Shown here in pieces: positions 1 to 5,653 of a DNA stretch of 5,715 nucleotides. The notes beneath the pieces are model-generated. The model was not told where the DNA came from. It searched no databases and was given only the letters and a program-made list of their open reading frames with translations. The position numbers and the translations under genes were made by a program. The stretch is from assembly GCA_900763035.1 (NCBI GenBank), contig CAAFIS010000254.1, forward strand, positions 1 to 5,715, in the 5' to 3' direction. The stretch is from Clostridia bacterium. Lineage in GTDB: Bacteria; Bacillota; Clostridia; Oscillospirales; Acutalibacteraceae. The first letter of the stretch is position 1. The number at the start of each line of letters is the position of its first letter.

Positions 1-65
1 CGCTCATGCCGCCGGTGCACGGTACGGACGGGTTTTATATCGCGGGGTTCACCCGCATACGCTGA
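1..65 (+). CDS. rsmB: 16S rRNA (cytosine-C5) methyltransferase RsmB, C-terminal end only
   Basis: The reading frame is open from the first complete codon at base 3 to TGA at 63-65 and encodes LMPPVHGTDGFYIAGFTRIR. The pattern of a His, then DGF, an aromatic residue, I/A and a basic end is the usual C-terminus of RsmB/Sun-family m5C methyltransferases, where the last beta strand of the SAM-binding domain reads like H.DGFFIA. The family methylates C967 (E. coli numbering) of 16S rRNA with S-adenosylmethionine in the cytoplasm. In Clostridia rsmB (sun) commonly lies directly before rlmN, which supports the call. The stop is 25 bases before the rlmN start, so the two are probably co-transcribed. 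Only 20 residues are visible and the catalytic cysteines lie outside the window, so the assignment rests on a short motif and on gene order. Other RsmF/NOP2-like methyltransferases with the same ending cannot be excluded. Confidence 0.72.
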   Translation, partial: LMPPVHGTDGFYIAGFTRIR

Positions 66-72
66 CGAAACG

Positions 73-80
73 AAAGGAGG
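73..80 (+). promoter_or_regulatory. Ribosome binding site of rlmN
   Basis: AAAGGAGG is a near-perfect anti-Shine-Dalgarno match, ten bases before the ATG at 91. It fixes the rlmN start and shows that the gene is translated independently of rsmB, which ends only 7 bases upstream of the site. Confidence 0.85.
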
Positions 81-90
81 CGGACGACCG

Positions 91-1167
91 ATGGATGCTA
101 CGCAGAGCGACCTGCGCTCGCTGACCGTCGCGGAGCTTGCCGAACGGCTGGCCCCGCTCGGCTGTCCGCCGTACCGCGCCCGGCAGATCCGCCGCTGGCT
201 GGATGCCGGGGTGACGGATATCGGCCGGATGACCGATCTGCCCGCCGCGCTGCGTGCGCAGCTGTCGCAGATGTTCACCGTGCCGGGCGTCACGATCGAC
301 CGCAAGCAGGTGTCGCAGATCGACGGCACGGTCAAATACCTGTTCCGTCTGGACGACGGTGAAACGGTCGAATCGGTGCTGATGCGCTACAGGCACGGCA
401 TCAGCCAGTGCCTGTCCACGCAGGTGGGCTGCAAGATGGGCTGCACGTTCTGCGCCACCGGTATGGGCGGCTTCGTGCGCGATCTTTCGGCAGCGGAGAT
501 GATGGCCGAGATCGAGCAGGCGCAGCAGGACGCCGGCGTGCGGGTATCGTCGGTCGTGCTGATGGGCATGGGGGAGCCGCTGGACAATTACGATCAGGTC
601 GTGCGGTTTTTGCGTATGCTCGGTGAGGAGGGCGGTGTGCACATCGGGATGCGGCACATCTCGCTGTCGACGTGCGGGCTGGTGCCGGGGATCCTGCGCC
701 TGGCGAAGGAGGGGCTGCCGATCACGCTGTCGGTATCGCTCCATGCGCCGAACGATCAGATCCGCCAAAGGACCATGCCGGTCGCGCGCCGCTATCCGAT
801 CGAGGAGCTGCTGGATGCGTGCCGCACCTATATCGCCGCCACCGGGCGGCGGATATCCTTCGAATATGCGATGATCGACGGGGTCAACGACAACGACGCC
901 TGCGCGAGCGAACTGGCGGATCGTTTGTCCGGGATGTTGTGCCACGTCAATCTTATCCCGATCAACGCCGTTCCGGGCAAAGCACAGCACCGCAGCCCGC
1001 GGGCAAGGATAGCGGCGTTCATGGCGGTGCTGGAGCGGCGCGGGATCAACGCGACCGTCCGCCGTACCTTGGGTGCGGATATCGATGCCTCCTGCGGACA
1101 GCTGCGGCGCAAAGCGGACCGCAATGCCGACCGGGAGGCGCGAAAGGGGGAGTTTTCGTGCAAGTAA
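91..1167 (+). CDS. rlmN: Dual-specificity 23S rRNA/tRNA adenine-C2 methyltransferase RlmN
   Basis: This is a radical SAM enzyme of 358 residues, a normal length for RlmN. The family methylates C2 of A2503 in 23S rRNA and, at least in E. coli, A37 of some tRNAs, and it tunes translational accuracy. Residues 1-80 form the N-terminal helical accessory domain (PPYRARQIRRW near 26-36). The [4Fe-4S] ligands are C114, C118 and C121 in the CxxxCxxC motif. GMGEP at 159-163 belongs to the SAM-binding part. SLSTCG (191-196) and SVSLHAPND (214-222) are family-typical. C335 in DIDASCGQL is the cysteine expected to carry the methyl group in the two-cysteine mechanism. No key residue is missing. It is RlmN rather than the antibiotic-resistance relative Cfr, judging by these motifs and its housekeeping place between rsmB and prpC, although no alignment was run. 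The last ten bases overlap prpC. Confidence 0.96.
   Translation: MDATQSDLRSLTVAELAERLAPLGCPPYRARQIRRWLDAGVTDIGRMTDLPAALRAQLSQMFTVPGVTIDRKQVSQIDGTVKYLFRLDDGETVESVLMRYRHGISQCLSTQVGCKMGCTFCATGMGGFVRDLSAAEMMAEIEQAQQDAGVRVSSVVLMGMGEPLDNYDQVVRFLRMLGEEGGVHIGMRHISLSTCGLVPGILRLAKEGLPITLSVSLHAPNDQIRQRTMPVARRYPIEELLDACRTYIAATGRRISFEYAMIDGVNDNDACASELADRLSGMLCHVNLIPINAVPGKAQHRSPRARIAAFMAVLERRGINATVRRTLGADIDASCGQLRRKADRNADREARKGEFSCK
1143..1150 (+). promoter_or_regulatory. Ribosome binding site deciding the GTG start of prpC
   Basis: AAAGGGGG lies inside the 3' end of rlmN, seven bases before the GTG at 1158. The prpC frame is open far upstream (to about 672), so this site, together with the family-typical N-terminus that follows, is what sets the start. 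Confidence 0.7.
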
Positions 1168-1886
1168 CGGGAGCGACCGATATCGGCCTTGTCCGCAGCA
1201 GCAATCAGGATGCGCTGCGGTACGGATCGCTCGGGAGCGATGCGTGCTATGCCGTGGTGTGTGACGGCATGGGCGGGGCCAACGGCGGCAACATCGCCAG
1301 CTCCATCGCCGTGGAGCTGATCGCCGACCGGCTGACGCAGTACGATCCGCAGGAGGCGACGCCGCATACGGCGGAGCACCTGTTCGCGAGCGCCATGCAG
1401 GCGGCGAACCTGTCGATCTACGAGCGGGCGCTGGATTCTCCGGATCTGTCGGGGATGGGGACGACGGTGGTGGCGGTGCTGCTGCACGGCGATACGGCGT
1501 GCATCTCCCACACGGGGGACAGCCGGGCGTATCTGCTGCGCGACGGCGCGCTGACGCCGGTCACGCGCGACCATTCCGTCGTGCAGGAGATGATCGAGCA
1601 GGGGCGACTGACCGAAGAACAGGCACGCTCACACCCGCGCAAGCATTTCATCACGCGTGCCCTCGGTGTGAGCGCGCAGGAGAGCGGCGAATATGACGAG
1701 CTGACGCTGCGCCCCGGTGACCGGCTGCTGCTGTGCACCGACGGGCTGACGAATATGCTCGATAACGATAAGATCCGGGATCTGACGGACGGCTGTCCGT
1801 CGATCGAGGCGGTACCGCGCCTGATCCGCGCGGCGCTGGATGCGGGCGGGCGCGACAACGTGACCGTTTTGCTGGTAGACAGATGA
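1158..1886 (+). CDS. prpC: PP2C-type Ser/Thr protein phosphatase (PrpC/Stp)
   Basis: This 242-residue, metal-dependent phosphatase matches the usual length of PrpC/Stp (about 240-250). The family removes phosphate from Ser/Thr of PrkC and its substrates in the cytoplasm. Visible PP2C motifs are TDIGLVRSSNQD (7-18), VCDGMGG (34-40, D36 as metal ligand), GMGTT (99-103), HTGDSRAYL (118-126), RDHS (137-140), LCTDGL (192-197, D195) and GGRDNVT (230-236, D233). The metal-binding aspartates are all present, so an active enzyme is expected. The GTG start is chosen because it gives the typical MxVxxxTDIG beginning and has a well-spaced Shine-Dalgarno; the upstream part of the frame is only the rlmN sequence read out of frame. 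The 10-base overlap with rlmN suggests translational coupling. No membrane segment is seen. The neighbouring prkC is the expected partner kinase. Confidence 0.95.
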   Translation: MQVTGATDIGLVRSSNQDALRYGSLGSDACYAVVCDGMGGANGGNIASSIAVELIADRLTQYDPQEATPHTAEHLFASAMQAANLSIYERALDSPDLSGMGTTVVAVLLHGDTACISHTGDSRAYLLRDGALTPVTRDHSVVQEMIEQGRLTEEQARSHPRKHFITRALGVSAQESGEYDELTLRPGDRLLLCTDGLTNMLDNDKIRDLTDGCPSIEAVPRLIRAALDAGGRDNVTVLLVDR

Positions 1887-1933
1887 TGACCGCCGTTACG
1901 CTGACGGATACCGAAGATCTGACAGAAAGGTGA
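1883..1933 (+). other. Possible 16-codon ORF between prpC and prkC
   Basis: An ATG at 1883 overlaps the prpC stop as ATGA and is followed at once by a second ATG. The frame reads MMTAVTLTDTEDLTER and stops at TGA 1931-1933, inside the prkC ribosome binding site. It has no recognisable family. It could be a coupling leader that carries ribosomes from prpC to the prkC start region, or simply chance. The upstream sequence shows no clear Shine-Dalgarno of its own, so translation would depend on re-initiation after prpC. Confidence 0.2.
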
Positions 1934-1935
1934 GG
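1926..1935 (+). promoter_or_regulatory. Ribosome binding site of prkC
   Basis: AAAGGTGAGG lies eight bases before the ATG at 1944 and is the only Shine-Dalgarno-like site in the 57-base gap. I saw no convincing -35/-10 promoter pair in this gap, so prkC most likely depends on the upstream operon promoter. Confidence 0.65.
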
Positions 1936-1943
1936 ACAGACTA

Positions 1944-4013
1944 ATGGATAAGTACTTAGGCAAGCGACTGGACGGCCGTTACGAGCTGCGCGAGCTGATC
2001 GGCGTGGGCGGGATGGCTTACGTGTACAAGGCATACGACAGCATCGATGATCGCACCGTGGCGGTCAAGATCCTGAAGGATGAGTTCGCGAACAACGAGG
2101 AGTTCATCCGCCGCTTCCGCAACGAATCGAGGTCCATCGCGATCCTGCACCATCCGAACATCGTCAAGGTGCTCGACGTCGGTTTCGGCGAGCATCTGCA
2201 GTATATCGTGATGGAGTATATCGACGGCATCACGCTGAAGGAATATCTCGACCAGCGGCGCGATATCCGCTGGAAGGAAGCTGTGCACTTCACCGTGCAG
2301 ATCCTGCGCGCGCTGCAGCACGCGCACGACAAGGGCATCGTCCACCGCGACATCAAGCCGCAGAACATCATGCTGCTGTCCGACGGTACGATCAAGGTGA
2401 CGGATTTCGGCATCGCGCGCCTGTCGCGCAGCGAGGTGCGCGCCACGGTCGGCGGCGATAAGGCCATCGGCTCCGTGCATTATATCAGCCCGGAACAGGC
2501 GCGCGGCGAGATCACGGACGAAAAAACGGATCTGTACTCCGTCGGCGTCATGCTGTACGAGATGCTGACCGGCCGCCTGCCGTTCGAGGCGGACAACGCC
2601 GTCAGCGTCGCGATCATGCAGATGCAGTCCGAGCCGACCCCTCCGCGCGAGATCGACCCGAACATCCCGGAGGGGCTGGAGCAGATCACGCTGCGCGCCA
2701 TGCAGAAGGATCCCGAAAAACGGTATCGCTCCGCAGCCGAGATGCTCAACGATCTTGACGAGTTCAAGCGCGATCCTTCCATCAAGTTCGAATACACCTA
2801 TTTCGAGGATAACGATCCCACCCGCTTCGTCGATGCGATCACCCGCGTGCGCGGGGAGGAGCCGGAGGACGCGGATGACGAGCCTGAGGACAAGAAAAAG
2901 GTCTCCACCGTGGCGATCCTTTCGGCGGTCGCGGTGGCGGTCGTGCTGGTTTGCGTGGCGGCGGTGCTGCTGTTCACCAAATGGCTGCCGATGACCGGCA
3001 AGCGCGATATCGTCGTGGATAATTTCGTCGGCATGACCTATCCGGACGAAGTGCAGAACAGCGGCAAGATAGGCAACTATACGCTGGCCGAGCCGCAGAC
3101 CGGCTACAGCGCGGAATACCCCGCCGGTACGGTCTATAAGCAGGAGCCGGCCGCAGGCACCACCATCAAGTCCAAAGGCACGCTGACGCTGTATATCAGC
3201 AAGGGCTCCCGACTGGAGAGCGTGCCGGAGCTGACCCCCGGCGAGAGCGCGTCACTTGTGCGCAGCCGTCTGACGGAGGCCGGGTTCGAGGTGGAAACGG
3301 CGGAGGAGTCCAGTGCGCAGTACACGGTCGGCACCGTCATCCGGCTCGATCCCGCTTCCGGCGAAAAGGTGCAGTACGGCTCTAAGGTCACGATGTTCAT
3401 CAGCTCCGGCGAGAAAGAGCCGGATCCCGTCGATGTGCCGAACGTTTTGGGACAGAACGCGAACGACGCGGTCGAGCGTCTGGTGGCTGCCGGGTTCGCG
3501 CGCGGCAACATCAAGACGAAGTACGTCAACGACAAGGCGACGAAGGACACCGTGCTGAAGGTCACGCCGCCCTCCGCGCAGCTGGTGCCGACCGCCGAGA
3601 TCGAGCTGACCGTCAGCACCGGCTTCCGCGATGTAACGGTGGACGTTTCTCTGCCGCATACGTCCTCCACCGTCGATCTGCAGATCTTCGTCGCCGGTAC
3701 GATCGATAACGATCTGACCAAGCGCTATACCGGCGTCGTGCCCAGAGATATCGGCACGCTGTCGCTGACCGTGTCGGAGCAGCAGGCAAGCTACGTGGTC
3801 ACGGTCAAGATCTCGCCGTCCGGCAAAAACGATTTCCAAGTCCTTTGCAGCTATACCGTCAACGGTCAGGACGGCACGGCGACGCTGCGCGAGTGGCATG
3901 ATTATGTCGATCCCGCCGTGACCACCACGTCCAAACGTCCTTCAAGGACGAACCCCACCGATCCGACGCAGCCGACCGATCCCGGCCATCCGGACGAGGG
4001 TCACGGCCGATGA
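1944..4013 (+). CDS. prkC: PASTA-domain Ser/Thr protein kinase PrkC (Stk/PknB family)
   Basis: This is a 689-residue, membrane-anchored Hanks-type kinase. Family members sense peptidoglycan fragments or lipid II with extracellular PASTA repeats and phosphorylate cytoplasmic targets. The kinase domain (about 14-275) has the glycine-rich loop GVGGMAYVY (20-28), K42, helix-C E61, catalytic HRDIKPQN (134-141, D136), DFG (154-156), an activation loop with T168 and S177, SPEQ (182-185), D196 and R260. An acidic/basic linker leads to one membrane segment (about 322-345) flanked by KKK. Three PASTA units follow at about 355-421, 424-489 and 494-560; the first is the most divergent. Residues 561-650 look like an all-beta, Ig-like domain, as in B. 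subtilis PrkC, followed by a Thr/Pro-rich tail (660-689). Catalytic residues are intact, so an active kinase is expected. The stop overlaps rsgA as ATGA, and the partner phosphatase prpC lies directly upstream. Confidence 0.96.
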   Translation: MDKYLGKRLDGRYELRELIGVGGMAYVYKAYDSIDDRTVAVKILKDEFANNEEFIRRFRNESRSIAILHHPNIVKVLDVGFGEHLQYIVMEYIDGITLKEYLDQRRDIRWKEAVHFTVQILRALQHAHDKGIVHRDIKPQNIMLLSDGTIKVTDFGIARLSRSEVRATVGGDKAIGSVHYISPEQARGEITDEKTDLYSVGVMLYEMLTGRLPFEADNAVSVAIMQMQSEPTPPREIDPNIPEGLEQITLRAMQKDPEKRYRSAAEMLNDLDEFKRDPSIKFEYTYFEDNDPTRFVDAITRVRGEEPEDADDEPEDKKKVSTVAILSAVAVAVVLVCVAAVLLFTKWLPMTGKRDIVVDNFVGMTYPDEVQNSGKIGNYTLAEPQTGYSAEYPAGTVYKQEPAAGTTIKSKGTLTLYISKGSRLESVPELTPGESASLVRSRLTEAGFEVETAEESSAQYTVGTVIRLDPASGEKVQYGSKVTMFISSGEKEPDPVDVPNVLGQNANDAVERLVAAGFARGNIKTKYVNDKATKDTVLKVTPPSAQLVPTAEIELTVSTGFRDVTVDVSLPHTSSTVDLQIFVAGTIDNDLTKRYTGVVPRDIGTLSLTVSEQQASYVVTVKISPSGKNDFQVLCSYTVNGQDGTATLREWHDYVDPAVTTTSKRPSRTNPTDPTQPTDPGHPDEGHGR

Positions 4014-4906
4014 GCGAGCGCGTCCGCGGTATCGTTCTGCGCGGCATCGGCGGCTTCTACTATGTAGGGGCCGCCGATGCGCAAAATGACGGCGGCGAGA
4101 TCACCTGCCGGGCGCGCGGTGCGTTCCGGCGGCAGGGGCTGACGCCGGTGGCGGGCGACCGGGTCACAGTCGTCCTGCAGCCGGACGGCACCGGCTTTTT
4201 GGAGGAGATCCTGCCGCGGCGCAACCATCTGGTGCGCCCGCCTGTGGCGAACATCGACGTGCTGGTGCTCGTTGCCTCGGTCTGCCATCCCGTCACGAAC
4301 ACGCTGGTGCTGGACAAGATGATCGCTTTGGCGGAAAAGCAGGATATCGAGCCGATCGTGGTCGTCAGCAAAACGGATCTTGGCGATCCGGCCGCGTTGC
4401 TCGATACCTATCGCGGGGCGGGGTTCTCCTGCTTTGCGGTCAGCGCGGCCGAGCCGGACAGCATCGCGCCGCTGCGCGAGCGGCTGCGCGGACTGATCGC
4501 CGTGTTCTCCGGCAACTCCGGTGTGGGCAAAAGCACGATCCTGAACGCGGTCGACCCGACGCTCGATCTTCCGACGGGCGAGATCAGCTCAAAGCTCGGG
4601 CGCGGGCGGCACACCACCCGTACTGCCGCATTGTATCCGCTGGCGGACGGCTATCTGGTGGACACGCCGGGCTTCTCGTCGCTGGATATGGAACAGGCCG
4701 GCTCGATCGACAAGGACGAGCTTGCCGATTGCTTTCGCGAGTTCGCACCGTTTTTCGGCCGGTGCCGTTTTTCCGGCTGCGCGCATTATCGCGAGCCGGG
4801 CTGTGCCGTCCGTCAGGCAGTGGAGGACGGGCAGATCGCACGCACGCGGTATGACAGCTATGTTTCCCTTTATGAAGCGGCCAAGGAGAAAAAGGAGTGG
4901 GGATGA
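4010..4906 (+). CDS. rsgA: Ribosome small-subunit-dependent GTPase RsgA (YjeQ/CpgA)
   Basis: This 298-residue, circularly permuted GTPase acts late in 30S subunit maturation. Residues 1-75 form the OB-fold that contacts rRNA. The GTPase motifs appear in permuted order: G4 as SKTD (120-123), G1 GNSGVGKST (168-176), switch I/G2 GRGRHTT (197-203) and G3 DTPG (218-221). The C-terminal zinc site is C252, C257, H259 and C265 (C-x4-C-x-H-x5-C). All hallmark elements are present and the length is usual. G4 has Ser where NKxD proteins have Asn; TK or SK variants are known in Firmicute RsgA, so this is not a defect. The ATG overlaps the prkC stop as ATGA, with GAGGG at 3996-4000 nine bases upstream. 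In B. subtilis this protein (CpgA) is phosphorylated by PrkC and dephosphorylated by PrpC, which fits the shared operon. Confidence 0.96.
   Translation: MSERVRGIVLRGIGGFYYVGAADAQNDGGEITCRARGAFRRQGLTPVAGDRVTVVLQPDGTGFLEEILPRRNHLVRPPVANIDVLVLVASVCHPVTNTLVLDKMIALAEKQDIEPIVVVSKTDLGDPAALLDTYRGAGFSCFAVSAAEPDSIAPLRERLRGLIAVFSGNSGVGKSTILNAVDPTLDLPTGEISSKLGRGRHTTRTAALYPLADGYLVDTPGFSSLDMEQAGSIDKDELADCFREFAPFFGRCRFSGCAHYREPGCAVRQAVEDGQIARTRYDSYVSLYEAAKEKKEWG
4892..4897 (+). promoter_or_regulatory. Ribosome binding site of thiN
   Basis: AAGGAG inside the end of rsgA lies five bases before the ATG at 4903. A second AAGGAG at 4883-4888 lies eight bases before an in-frame GTG at 4897. The start could therefore be 4897, 4903 or a GTG at 4909; the ATG with its ATGA overlap is the simplest choice. 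Confidence 0.6.
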
Positions 4907-5532
4907 CCGTGAGCCGATACGTGATCTTGTGTGCCGGACCGGTCGCCGATCCCACCGCGCTTGCTCCGCTGCTGCGCCCGGACGATCTGATCGTGGCGGC
5001 GGACGGCGGTCTGCGTTTGGCCAAGCGGCTGGGCGTGGCCCCGGCAGTCGTGGTGGCAGATCTGGATTCCGCCGCTCCGGCGGAGGCGGCGGGCGAGCCG
5101 CTGATCCGCCTGCCGGTGCGCAAGGACTGCACGGACGCTGCTGCTGCTGCGGAATACGCCGTCAGCTGCGGCTGCCGCGAGATCTTGCTGCTCGGTGCCA
5201 CCGGGGGGCGATTGGATCATGAATACGGCGCGCTGCTGCTGCTTGTGCAGCTTGCGCGGCAGGGCGTGCACGCCGTTATCGCGGATGAGAAAAACCGCAT
5301 CGAGGCGCACACTGCCTCGCCGGTCCATCCGGCCGTGATGCCGGGCTGGACGCTCTCGCTGTTCGCGTTCGGCGCGCCGGTGGAAGATCTGTGCATTGAA
5401 GGTGCGGATTATCCGCTGATGCACTACCGGCTGCTGCCGGACGATCCGTTGTGCGTCAGCAACACCGCGCTGTCCGGCTGCACCGTCACGTTTTCCGACG
5501 GGCTGCTGCTGATCTATCGCTCGCACGATTGA
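4903..5532 (+). CDS. thiN: Thiamine pyrophosphokinase
   Basis: This enzyme of 209 residues (usual length 200-220) transfers pyrophosphate from ATP to thiamine and makes the cofactor thiamine diphosphate in the cytoplasm. Family motifs are VILCAGP (7-13), AADGGLRLA (32-40), ADLDS (52-56), RKDCTD (73-78), GATGGRLDH (98-106) for nucleotide and thiamine binding, and the C-terminal GADYPL (167-172), SN (186-187) and VTFSDG.LLLIY (195-205). The second motif is normally GDxDS, and here Gly is Ala; the metal-binding aspartates D53 and D55 are kept, so activity is likely. Five alanines (79-83) follow the DCTD motif, four of them from a (GCT)4 run. In many Firmicutes rpe stands between rsgA and thiN, but here the two genes overlap directly as ATGA. 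thiN is the last gene of the operon. I saw no thiamine riboswitch next to it. Confidence 0.93.
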   Translation: MTVSRYVILCAGPVADPTALAPLLRPDDLIVAADGGLRLAKRLGVAPAVVVADLDSAAPAEAAGEPLIRLPVRKDCTDAAAAAEYAVSCGCREILLLGATGGRLDHEYGALLLLVQLARQGVHAVIADEKNRIEAHTASPVHPAVMPGWTLSLFAFGAPVEDLCIEGADYPLMHYRLLPDDPLCVSNTALSGCTVTFSDGLLLIYRSHD

Positions 5533-5542
5533 TCAACGCGGC

Positions 5543-5575
5543 TTTTTTGCTGCAAGGGCAGAAAAATCGTTTTTT
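5543..5575 (+). terminator. Weak terminator-like hairpin after thiN
   Basis: CTGC (5550-5553) and GCAG (5558-5561) form a stem with an AAGG loop. It can extend through T5544-5548 paired with A5562-5566 around one bulged G. A run of six T follows at 5570-5575, three bases after the stem. The stem is short and its base is all A-T, so termination may be partial. The place, ten bases after the thiN stop and just before a new promoter, fits the end of the operon. Confidence 0.42.
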
Positions 5576-5579
5576 CCTC

Positions 5580-5608
5580 TTGACGATCGGCGGATAATCG
5601 AGTATAAT
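5580..5608 (+). promoter_or_regulatory. Sigma-A/sigma-70 type promoter of the tRNA-Ser gene
   Basis: The -35 box TTGACG (5580-5585) and a perfect -10 box TATAAT (5603-5608) are separated by exactly 17 bases. This is the strongest promoter-like element in the window. Transcription would begin near 5614-5616, about 40 bases before the tRNA. The region is A/T-richer than the surrounding coding DNA, as expected for a strong stable-RNA promoter. Confidence 0.85.
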
Positions 5609-5613
5609 AGTTG

Positions 5614-5640
5614 CGTTCCTCGCGTGTTGATGCAGGAACG
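5614..5640 (+). other. Perfect inverted repeat in the tRNA 5' leader
   Basis: CGTTCCT (5614-5620) and AGGAACG (5634-5640) are perfect complements with a 13-base loop. The repeat begins where transcription from the promoter should start, so the nascent RNA would open with a 7-bp hairpin. It ends 13 bases before the mature tRNA end. It could protect the leader or shape RNase P processing; a DNA-level operator is also possible. Confidence 0.5.
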
Positions 5641-5653
5641 GTTTCGACCACAG

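Noticed and set aside
49..990. Long minus-strand open frame of 313 codons opposite rlmN
   Set aside because: It lies antisense to a clear rlmN, its product is a His/Arg/Ala-rich composition with no family motif, and such open antisense frames are common in GC-rich coding DNA.
672..1157. Upstream extension of the PP2C phosphatase to 404 residues
   Set aside because: The extra 162 residues are rlmN sequence read in another frame. The GTG at 1158 has a good Shine-Dalgarno and gives the family-typical N-terminus.
828..1574. Minus-strand frame of 248 codons across the rlmN-prpC junction
   Set aside because: It is antisense to two well-supported genes, is Arg/Ala-rich and has no recognisable domain.
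3252..3899. Minus-strand frame of 215 codons opposite the PASTA region
   Set aside because: It is opposite a well-supported coding region, with skewed His/Arg/Asp composition and no start signal or motif.
4367..4378. RsgA G4 motif SKTD instead of NKxD as a sign of an inactive GTPase
   Set aside because: Firmicute RsgA proteins vary at the first position of this motif, and all other GTPase and zinc residues are present.
4870..5526. Minus-strand frame of 218 codons opposite thiN
   Set aside because: thiN is firmly supported by its motifs; the antisense product is Gln/Arg-rich and resembles no family.
5538..5553. GCGGC/GCTGC hairpin with a T6 loop as the thiN terminator
   Set aside because: The T run is in the loop rather than after the stem, and the alternative stem at 5544-5566 followed by T5570-5575 fits better.
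5533..5579. Thiamine (TPP) riboswitch near thiN
   Set aside because: The stretch lies after the gene and holds only A/T runs and a small hairpin; none of the conserved THI-box sequence is visible here or before thiN, where there is no untranslated space.
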